From positions 3,119,001 to 3,183,000 of the forward strand of contig OX421503.1 of assembly GCA_949126835.1 (NCBI GenBank): DNA of 64,000 bases. Direction: 5' to 3'. This document shows positions 24,079 through 33,988 of the stretch, piece by piece. Source of the DNA: Anisus vortex. Its lineage: Eukaryota > Mollusca > Gastropoda > Planorbidae. Within the stretch, counting starts at the first letter, position 1. Each line of letters opens with the position of its first letter. Made by a program: the position numbers and the translations under genes. The notes below the pieces were generated by a model. It worked only from the letters and a program-made list of their open reading frames with translations. It did no database searches and was not told the DNA's origin.

Positions 24079-24307
24079 CTAGGGACTAGGGACCTCCTTT
24101 ACGCGTAGCCACACTTACGCGTTTCTTTTCCCAACCCACGCCAACCTGTTACCCTGACCTTTGACATTCATTTTGTGTTTGTCTAATCTTGTACAGCGTC
24201 TGCGACTTTGAAAATGTCGCAAATAAATGTCATTCTGTCACAAGAGCACGTCCATAAATAACGCCATGCGTTTTAGGCCAATTTTCAACTACCCCCCCCC
24301 CTTTTCC

Positions 24308-24640
24308 CTTATCTTATACATTACAGACGTTCCTTCTGTAAAGAAGATTAATGCGTCCTATGCTCATCCGTGGTCCGAGTCTAGTCTTGCATTTTTATTA
24401 GTGTTTTAACTGATGTTAAGTTACTGGTTTTCCTGGTGTGTCCAGGCAACCCATGCCATGCCCGGATGCCTCTCGGGAAGAAATAGCATTTATATGCATT
24501 AGTTCTTTCTTAAAGGGTCAAGGAAAGCCTTTTGTCCTCATGTTTATCTGAGCATTGCAACAGGTTGTTATTGTGTTGTATTTCTAATTTAGAGTTTAAT
24601 ACCTTATGCATTATTACTACTTTACTCTAAGCCCTTCTGT
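24308..24640 (-). mobile_element. LINE-P 3' end
   Basis: Begins at the ATCTTATACATTACAGACGT tail and continues through CATCCGTGGTCCGAGTCTAG into the degenerate end of the RT ORF. Confidence 0.85.
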
Positions 24641-25187
24641 CATCACAAGGCGTAACAAAAACTCCCGAAACTCATCAACCACAGACACCCTTTTTCCAAT
24701 TGAAACATCAACATGTTTTAAATCGATTTTGTTGTATTTTTCTTTAAAGTATTAGAAAAAAAAAATGCAATTTTTGTCGTTAATCAAGTAAAACTTGTTA
24801 ATGGAAAATTTCATTTATAGATGCTCATTTTTATGTGCCGTCATAGTGTAAAAAAAAAAACACCCACCTCTTCCACCTTTCTCCCACAGGTGCGTGGCGT
24901 TTTTTTAAGACGGCCCCTAACCTAATTGCGAACTTCAAAAAAAAAATAATTGAGTTTTGACCTAGCTGCAGCTTTGAGCTACTATTGCTCTCGTGACCCT
25001 CGTTCCCTTTACCATTTTACCAAAATAACAATTTTTTTTTGGTTTAAACATCTGCCAGGGTAAAGGACCTTAGATGTTATTGTTTTATTTCAGTATTTCT
25101 CAAGTTACATCATTATCAAACCCTTGCACAGTTAGTAACTGCGGTGCCCACTGCACTTCGTTCAACCTGATTTCCTTGTCGGTCGAT
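24641..25187. other. Spacer
   Basis: Homopolymer A, C and T runs. No gene recognised. Confidence 0.4.
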
Positions 25188-25415
25188 ATGGCGTCTGCCA
25201 TGATGCACAAGTAAAGCGTGACTCACGCATTGCGTCACAGTTAATTACTTTCCCTATTGGTCATTCTTTTGGTGGGGGCATTATTGCTTATTATTTCTTT
25301 TTTCTGTCTAGTTTAAATTACAGCTGTAACATTTCTACAAAGGTTATTATTATTATTATTTCGTTTATTTAAAAAATAATATTTTAAAGATATTTCTATC
25401 AACATAAATTTAATG

Positions 25416-25612
25416 GCGGGAAGAGAGCTTGCGTAGCGCGCGCCAAGCTTTATCGATCCAGCCACGACAGGTCGGCTGCGAGATGTTACCAAAGGTAGAC
25501 AACTCTCAAGGTGGTTCGTTGGCGTGTCGTTAACGTGTAGGCGAAGTCGTATGAAATCTCGCGAGTCAGAAGAAGGATTTAGCCACAGCCGTCTCTACAC
25601 GCATCCAGTTTG
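25416..25612 (+). promoter_or_regulatory. CpG-rich patch, possible promoter or first exon
   Basis: Locally GC-rich, with CpGs at close spacing (GCGTAGCGCGCGCC, GGCGTGTCGTTAACGTG, ATCTCGCGAGTC), in a window that is otherwise AT-rich and CpG-poor. No repeat family explains it. It lies 230 bp after an ATG followed by a good splice donor at 25188-25212. A gene start is possible but unproven, and the strand is a guess. Confidence 0.3.
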
Positions 25613-26159
25613 TGAAAGTGTTTTCATTGTCCATTCTCAATATTTTAAAGGCTGTTTCTTTTCCTATAAAGATCTCATTTGTGGTAAGACATATTGACAT
25701 ATTATTTCTCAGTTCATATTATTCAAATCTCTTAATAATAAGATATCAATATAGGCTACATGTGTATTTCCATTTAGGCAAAAAAAATATATATTCTAAT
25801 CTATAATCTATAGATCTAATATTTATACCTGAAAAGGTTAGTATAAATATAAGGTTATTTAGAATAAACTAGAACTCTGTATTATTTATACATTCAGACT
25901 CACCAACCCATCTCAGTCATATCTTCTCTGCATGCTCTGCACCTGTAAACTACTAATCTATTCACTAAACTTATTAATTTAAACAACATAACTTTCAATC
26001 TTACTATATGAAGTATATTATTATGTAAGGATTACTTCATATTTCTGTGTTTTTCCAAATAGACCTCAGGTTTTTTTTTTAATTTCGTTGCGACTTTAAC
26101 GAGCAAAAAAATCATATAGATCTAATTATGTTTTTGTAATTGGATTTAATCTGATTGCT
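25613..26159. other. AT-rich spacer
   Basis: No gene seen. Confidence 0.4.
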
Positions 26160-26345
26160 TTTTCCCAGAATATATGTTACAGCCCTTCTTTATATAATAT
26201 TATAGCTTCCTACACTTATCGTGTGTTTGGATTTTGAGTTAGGGTTTTTCAGTTGATGATCTTTTGTTTTCCTGGTTCGTTCTCGCAAACCCATTCCATG
26301 TCCTCGTGCCTTTCGAGAAGAAATATATAATTTATATGTAAGTAT
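26160..26345 (-). mobile_element. LINE-P 3' fragment, diverged
   Basis: TTACAGCCCTTCTTTATATAA, TTCCTGGTTCGTTCTCGCAA and CCATTCCATG correspond to the LINE-P 3' end with many substitutions. Confidence 0.7.
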
Positions 26346-26895
26346 ATCTATTTGTGTTGACATAATACAATAAGAGAAGTGTTTACAATTTTAGTTCGAA
26401 CTCCAAGGTTATACCAACACGTACCATTTCAATGGTTTTATTACCAATCTAATTAGATATGGTCTATATCGGCCACTCTTCCCCGACTCCACATCTTGAA
26501 GATTTATTAAGGTTTTACTGTAATACAGGCTTATTTACCCCCCCCCCCCACCTTTTTTTCCCCATTCAATACTTGTGTATTGTATTTTTGCATAATAAGT
26601 AAGCAAAGCGGTTTATGGCTCATAGGGGCCTTTTTGTTATAGGCCTATAGCAGTATAGGTGATTAGTTGTTTAGGCTTATACGTACACTATATATATTTT
26701 TTTTTGTTGTGTTTTCATCAGCTAAGTATGTGGGAAGGGGGGGCTGGATAGTGGATAGCACTAGACATTGACGAACAGAGTGGATTAAACTAGATTTGGT
26801 CGAAAACCCCATGAGAAAGCCTGTTTGTTTAGTTTGTGCATGAATGTGTCTATTGTGCTACATAATTTATAGCCTGGCCATGTGCCTATTGTTCC

Positions 26896-26963
26896 TAGAG
26901 GTGGGAATCGAACCGAACACACCGAACTCGAACTTGTAAATATGGGTTCTATTACCATCTCTA
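26896..26963. mobile_element. Very short hAT-type MITE, 68 bp
   Basis: The ends TAGAGGTGGGAATCGAACC and GGGTTCTATTACCATCTCTA are imperfect inverted repeats. The flanks ATTGTTCC (26888-26895) and ATTGTTCT (26964-26971) match at 7 of 8 positions, as a hAT target duplication would. Confidence 0.7.
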
Positions 26964-27254
26964 ATTGTTCTTAGCTTTTGAGCTAAGCATAACCCAACGT
27001 TGTATGAGACCTTAAGGTATAGATTATGTTCATTGTTGTCGAAACAGATCGCCCGGAGCATGTTCACTGTGTTAGAATGAAGAGGCGCGTTTATACAATG
27101 GCATCATTATAGAGACTTTTTTTTTAGATATTCTTAAACAAAAAAAGCCAGCATTTTAACATAATACTACTGGACCTTTATCTTTAAAGGTCAATTTTTA
27201 GTATTGGTTATAAAACGATTGTTTAAACACGAGGAATATAGAAAGATCGGCACC

Positions 27255-27465
27255 CAAATAGGCAATTGAAAGTTAAGGACCTAAAAAGAACATTAAATAG
27301 GTGGACCTAACTAGATATTGAAAGTACTGAACCTAACAAGACTATATTAAAGAGCTTGAAATCCTAAAAAAAACTATTGAAAGAGCTGTACCTAAAAAGA
27401 CATAGGGATTAGTTGGACCTATAAACAGTTTATTGAAATTGGTGGACCTTAAAAGAAGAATCTAT
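27255..27465. repeat. Degenerate old tandem repeat
   Basis: ATTGAAAG followed by GACCTAAAAAGA-like strings recurs about five times with heavy drift. Confidence 0.55.
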
Positions 27466-27729
27466 AGTAAAAGTAACATACCTGAAAACTGTTGGTTTTT
27501 TAAGTGATGGCTTTTTTTATTTTTTTACCCTTGATGGATTTCTGGTCTCACACGCTTACTTCAAAGGTGGCTAATGGGTATCCGTCCTACAGCTGGAGTC
27601 CTTCCTGCAGAGGCAAGCTTAACATGAATTAATATAGATCGATCATTCGTTCTGAGTGTTCCTTGTCCTAGAAGCTCATCGAAATAATTTTAACTGTATT
27701 ATAACGAATCACTGTAAATTTGGAATGGG

Positions 27730-27812
27730 TAAGTTAGGCAACGGTATTTTCGGCAAAGCTTTTAAAACGGTAATTTTGGCAACGGCAAATTTGGCAAATT
27801 TGGCAAACTTAA
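27730..27812. repeat. Short TTTGGCAAA-type tandem repeat
   Basis: Variants of GGCAAATTTGGCAAATTTGG recur at 9-12 bp spacing. Confidence 0.6.
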
Positions 27813-29425
27813 GATATCCACTGTTTTTTTTAAGGCCGTTGGCACGCTGAAAGATTTAGAAATGCTTCTTTGGCACTCTATTATCTATAGTTTGCCGACC
27901 CCTGCTCTAGTCTACTAAATGAAGCTAATGGCTCTGCACCGGGGTCCATACGAGTTTAGGTGGGTCCATCAATATTTTAAGATAAAAAAAATTAAATGGG
28001 CAATTACGCATATATTTTTTATTGTTGCTTTGCATCTGAGAGGAATTGCCCCTAAACTTCCTACAATCTCATGTGGCTCCGCGGGCCGTTTTATACGTAA
28101 AACGTAGCCTATGTAAGGGAAATAAATAATCGAGATAGGCCTACGACTAGTAGTGGAAAGGAAGGCCACAAAAGGTCCGGCACCAGCACATTTTTTTTTC
28201 TCTCAATGGCCCTAGGTGTGTGCATGTTGTCGTTTGTTTGTTGGTATGTGTGTGTTGCTATTTATGAGTTGGCAGTGTGCTCTGGTATGGGTGTGCGTTG
28301 GTTAGCGTTTTTTGTGTTGTTACGCGTGTGTCGCTTTATTTGTTTGTGTCAATTTGTGAGTTGTGTAGGTAAAATAAAAAGGTTAAAATGTGTAGCAAGT
28401 TTCATTAATAACTTAAAATGATGTATAGACACTGCAGTTTCGTAAATAAACTCCATTAAAACTAGAACATAACTCAAGATTCTGATATATACAGACCATT
28501 AAATTCCGTTTTAAGGGGTGAAGCTATATATAATACAACAATAAATAATGGATCCAATTATTTGAGGCACTCGAAATCTCAAAATGAGAAAAAACGTAAA
28601 TAAAAAAAACAAATGCTAAAGTCTTAAACTATCGTAAAATGTTCTTAAGAATTTGTTAGTTGTTTTTTGAAATGAAGGTTTTATGTTGTATATACAATTT
28701 TTTGACCCTTACAACTACCAACACTAATAAATAGAAGAAAACCTACCCTTTATAGATTCGTTTGACCCTTGGGTGGAGGGGGGGGGCTTAAGTTAATCTT
28801 CGAGTGATCTCCTTCGCAATAATCGTTAAGCTCTAAAACATATGTCTTTGAAAAATATTCGTATAGTGTCTTCATCTAAATTTTTTTGTTGTTATATTAT
28901 CATAGTATGTAGCAAATGTTTGATGGTTTGTGATCTTTAAGGTAGAGTGTTAGATCTGGTTATTCGTTACCCAGGACAATTCAATAGTTATGCCATTAGG
29001 TCAAGTAGAAAATTACAATGTAACATATAGGTGGTCGAGCGGAAGCGTTTTTTTGATTATCATTCTGGACGTCTTTTGGTTCGCATCAAGGTACGAATGA
29101 CATGATTTCTTATATACAGATATATCATATTCTGATTAGACAAGCTAGATTGAATGTTGATATAAACATTTACTGTGTGGTTTATTAGATTGATAAATTG
29201 AGTTAAATATAGTACGTGGATGTATAGTGTTATTAGGAAAGCACTGACACTACGATAATCAGAGTTCGACTAGGAAGATACTTTTTACACGACAGTGACC
29301 GGCGATAAAATGAAAACATACAGGGCAAATAAAATACGAGAAATCAATAACGCTAACTCTTGATTGTTACAACAGGCAGTTATCGTTACTGCTAATGTGG
29401 TAAAATATATTCTTTGTTATAAACA
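27813..29425. other. Spacer with one hAT-type end
   Basis: TAGTTTGCCGACCCCTG at about 27889-27905 looks like one terminus of a hAT element whose other end I could not find. A GT-rich stretch at 28210-28370 gives a chance open frame. No genes seen. Confidence 0.45.
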
Positions 29426-29433
29426 GCTTATGA

Positions 29434-29639
29434 CAGGGGTCAGAATCCTTTTCATAACAGTGTGCCAAAGTATGATTTCTAATTCGCTCAGCGTGCCAAC
29501 ATCCTAAAAGTCATTCTGTTGTAGCACTAAATTTTGTGTAGTAGAGCCTTGAATATACTTTTAAAGCCTCTTCCTCGTGCCATTGAAAATAACTCGGCTT
29601 GCCAAGATTGGCACGCGTGCCGTACGTTGCCGGTCCCTG
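29434..29639. mobile_element. hAT-type MITE, 206 bp
   Basis: CAGGGGTCAGAATCC at left and GTTGCCGGTCCCTG at right are imperfect inverted ends. The flanks GCTTATGA (29426-29433) and CCTTATGA (29640-29647) match at 7 of 8 positions. No ORF. Confidence 0.8.
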
Positions 29640-29989
29640 CCTTATGATTATAAACTGTAACGTAAAATAATAAAAGACTAACTTTATTGTTAGCGTTCTG
29701 GCAGACAAAGAGCTTGCACTTTGTTTACAAAACACAGACCTTAACTTTCGTGTTGTTTTTTTTAAATATCACGCGCATATGAACTCACTAATGTATAACA
29801 ACACCTTCGAAATGTATAACTTGAAACATTGGAACGCAGGTGTTCAACATTAGTTTTAAAGTTTTCTCGATGAGCTGGTTTAGTGAGAGAGAAATTAGGA
29901 GGTAGATTTAGGGAGAAATGGTGCGAAATACAGGAGAGAATAAAAGCAAAGCATTAGAGCAAAATCTGGATGGGTAATGGCAGCATATT

Positions 29990-30372
29990 ACAGGAGAGAT
30001 TGCATGAGGGAGTGTGGGTGGGAAAGAGAGAGAGAGAGAGAGAATGAAAGAAGATTGAGAAATCAATATGAAATTAATCTTAACTCCAAACACAAACCAG
30101 AGCTGATAGAAATATAACAGCGCATCGTAAGGTGATTTTGTGTGTCTGTGTAATTGCGTGTGTACGTGTAATTGTGTATTTCTGTGTAAGTGTGTGTATA
30201 TGTGAGTTTATGTGTATCTCTGTGTGTGTATCTGTGCAATTGTGTGTGTCTGTACAATTACGCGTAGCTTTGTAATTATGTTTGTCTGTGTAATTTATGT
30301 GTTTATGTAACTGTCTGTGTACTTCTGTGTGTCCGTGTTATTTTGTGTCTCTGTGTATCTGTTTGTATGTTT
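29990..30372. repeat. GA run and TGTGT-rich low-complexity tract
   Basis: (GA)n at about 30024-30042 is followed from 30135 by a degenerate TGTGTAATTGTG-like tract to 30370. Frames open across it are compositional artefacts. Confidence 0.85.
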
Positions 30373-31149
30373 AAGCTTGAGCACATCAGCCTTTAGACTG
30401 TTGTTTGACACAATTTAGAAAAATGGTGATTACCAATTGAAAGCTTCTATAGTCTAATAATAGCTACTTCTGTACTGTTCCCTTACCATGCAAATGGAAT
30501 AACGTTTCTTTCAAACCCAACATCAACATTAAGGAAGAGTTTATAAAATATTAAGATGTTACGAATCACTGCCGATCGATTTTCTTTTACAAAATAATCG
30601 GGACACGACTTTCGATTAGATAGACGTCGGCGGCGTAGTCAATATTTCTGTAAGCACAGTTAAGATTGACATAGATGGACTGTATATGATTATTTCACAA
30701 GATTGACAAGACTAACCTTGATTGACAATATATTTCAAAGCACATACAAGGTTGAAATAGATTGACAATATATTTCACAACAGCCCACATTGAATAATTG
30801 CAGATACGCTGTCAGTTGGTTTACTTTAATTAGACATAGTTGTAGTCAAAAAGGGTCATATGACTAATAATCCCTCTGGGCAGCTTGGCAGTCACAAGGC
30901 ATACTAGAGCTAGAGCGCAAAATTTGATGATAAACTTGTTTAAAACTATTTTAGAATATTATTGTCGTTTCGTTTTTATGAGCGCGCTGGGCATGCTTGT
31001 ATTAGCATGGAGTGAGTGACCAATTATTATTATTATTATTAAGACACTCAAATTTTTGCGAAAGGACAGGCTTATGTTGCGAGAGTCGAGCGAGATCACT
31101 CGAAGGAATTCGAATAGAGGATCAATCATTTTGCAATTTGCATTGGACA
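30373..31149. other. Spacer with a LINE/SINE-type tail
   Basis: GAGCGCGCTGGGCATG ... GAGTGAGTGACC and (ATT)n at about 30977-31040 is a tail like those at 12024-12094 and 12525-12590. No gene seen. Confidence 0.5.
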
Positions 31150-31153
31150 ATAT

Positions 31154-31779
31154 TGTTATGGACCTCTATATGATTGACTATTATTACGACTCGTTAAATC
31201 GGATTCAATGAATATAGTTGTATCTTTATTAGAAGTCTCTAGATTCTGCTAATCTGTAGCCCAAGCTAGGGGTTCCTTGACTGACAGGTCTATGCAGTAA
31301 TGTAGTTATATTCGTGATAATTATCTTCAACACATTTCTCAACAATGATTGATCAAACAACTCCAGTTGTTGAATAAACAATTTTATTTAAATTGTAGAC
31401 TCAATATAAACGATCAATAAACTTTATCAACTGATGGCAACATAAGTATCAATAAAATGGCATTATATGTACATGTATGAATATAGCGACTTCACTCTAC
31501 AAACGTTTAAACTGAACTAACTTTAAGGAGGTCGGGACTTAACAAAGAAAACTATCATCGAAGATTCTACAGGGTCTTAATACGCATTTTAACCTCCTTC
31601 TCTATAATTACTACGATCCAGAATTATCCTCCAATTTCCACGGGATTTGAACGAATTATTTTATTTAAACTGCCCTCATGGCATAAAGGTCAAACCTTGG
31701 TCGCTTTGGACTCTGATACGCACTTGTTAAGAGGTCAATGCCTTACTACGTCATTCATTTATGACCGAGATTCGTAACA
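31154..31779 (-). repeat. LTR (3' LTR of the retroelement)
   Basis: 626 bp, TGTTATGGACC ... ATTCGTAACA. It differs from the other LTR by one base that I found (CTCATGGC here, CTCAGGGC at about 37454). It lies next to ATAT at 31150-31153, the 4-bp target duplication. On the element strand the purine tract TTTAGAAGGGGGGGA (reverse of 31780-31794) precedes this LTR, as a polypurine tract should. Confidence 0.97.
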
Positions 31780-33988
31780 TCCCCCCCTTCTAAAGCTTTA
31801 TAATTATTTCCTTTACATTTTTAACCATACGAAAAATGTTAATTTTAAGGAATAATTATAAAAGAAAATATTCCGGGAAAAACAATACAGTTCAATTGGC
31901 GATCCCAATAATTCAATCGAACTGATAACAATAACATAATAATATATGCAATATAAATTCATCTTATCAAATGGCTTAACTATAGTCATTCAATCATTCA
32001 ATTTTTAATTCAAAACAATGGACAATTAAATTGTTTATCTAAATCTTGTATACAAGAAAAATACATAATCATTCTTAATAGATATAATATAATACAAGTT
32101 AATAACTTCTATTACATTGAACATTCCACTGTAATAAAAACTCTCTCGTCCATTTAATTATAAACTAATATCTTTTACATTTGTAATCAAACAACAAAAG
32201 AAAAAATCACTCAATGTCTATGCAGACACGACTATTTTTTCATAAGGAGAAAAAAAAACCAACGCTCTTGATGAAAAAAATACTACTAGACCTGACCTAA
32301 TTACACGTTACAAAAATTATTGCTCGTGTAGACAGTATTTTTTTTTTTTTTTTTTTTTACATGCTGGTAGGCCGACTAACACATTAGACAACTGTCTGTG
32401 ACGCGACCCAAAAATTGAGGTCAATTCCGCACTCTATCTCTCTATTCCTCTTTTTTTTCTCTCTCATTCCCAATTGATTCTAACAATATTGACATCGCTA
32501 TGCAAATTTCTACCTCATCACAGCCGAGGTCAAATAAAATTGCTACGCGATTAAATAGTTATCGTATTAAATGAGCATTCTTTAACAACCATTATCTTCT
32601 CAAAATTAAATTCATTTATGTTAGTTTAAGGAAATTAAACATAGTCTGTTCCAGAATTAAAATAGTTTATAGACAATTTCATTAAAAATATTTCAATCTT
32701 TCATTTTACCATGACCTTTCGACGTCATTATTTTCTTTTTAAAAGAGTTCACATCGTAGCAGTTTTGAATTGAAACATTCTATCTTTCATGCAGACATGG
32801 ATTTACTTAAAACAAATTGGTTAATTTACTTAATTAACTATCAATCAAAGCAGATTATATTATCTTCATACAATCTTAGTACTACACAGTAAGTACTTAT
32901 TTTCTTTAGATTACATCAAAGACATTTCAAATACAATATTATTGAAGTAGAAAAGTTAAGCATAGGCTACTATTAATTTTTTTTTTTCATAGCGAAATCA
33001 ATGTAACAATTTATGTACAAAACAAACTGCTGGTTTGACTGGTGTGGTAAAACATTTCATTTCCAATCTTTTCAGTGGTGTACATTGCTCTTTTCCATTT
33101 TCCATAAAGGTTTTATTCCTTATTCATAGATTCTCCTGTTACTTTCACAGTGTTCAGGTCTACTCAGTCTTTTGCTTGTCAATACAATTCATTCAATCTA
33201 TTTTAACTAATACAAAAAAAATATAGATTAGTTTTACAATCTTGACATGAAATCCTTAATTAATCATACATTAGTTGAACATTGGTGTGTCAACATTATA
33301 AATTCTCAACCATGAAATTCTCAACTATTCTGGTTTACAGTGTCAAGTCAGTGGCATATCCTAAATTTTTTTCAAAACAAGGATACAAAGTTTACATTAG
33401 TTTCACTTCTGGTCTGCTTTTCATGTAACATTATCCTAAAAAGTGAAAAATCATATATAATACAGTTCTTGGAATTCTTTTTAGTCATAGCTCTGCCTTG
33501 CTGCAACTATTTTTACCCTACATTATCATACATTCAATGATAATAGAACAATTGAATAAATTCACATAGAAGAAATTTGCATACTGACTCAGTGCAATAT
33601 TTCAACAACAGTACATGATAAAATAAATTTCCATTGTACAATCATAAAACATTTCTCAATACTTTAGTGATAGAAAAATTCTATTTTCTTAAAACCATTT
33701 ACATCTTTTTCAATCAAATTATCCTCTCTGCCAAATGTTTCAATTATCATTTCCAGAGATTCTCAAACATATCTTATAATCAGTCCACATTTATAATGTC
33801 CTCTGATTTAGAAACCAATTCTGCGGATAAAACTGATCTTTTTCTCTTATAGCAATTATTTTAATGCTCAACCTAACAAGTTTGTTTAGAAATATCACAC
33901 TATAATGATATTTACTCTAACAATACTTTTACTCATTCCTTTTTCTTCACAAGTAAGGGATTTAGTTTTAAAATAGTAAGTTTGGTAA
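31780..33988 (-). other. Non-coding internal region of the LTR element
   Basis: 2.2 kb of AT-rich sequence without minus-strand ORFs. In Gypsy elements with the unusual integrase-before-RT order, RT would lie here. I see no trace of it. It may act as leader or packaging sequence, which is inference only. Confidence 0.7.

Noticed and set aside
27889..27905. Complete hAT MITE ending in GCCGACCCCTG
   Set aside because: Only one terminus was found. Without the other end or a duplication, it is recorded only as a lone end.
28206..28421. Hydrophobic Cys/Val-rich frame
   Set aside because: It is produced by a GT-rich stretch. No family features.
30063..30257. His/Thr-rich minus-strand frame
   Set aside because: It is a translation of a TG-rich low-complexity tract.
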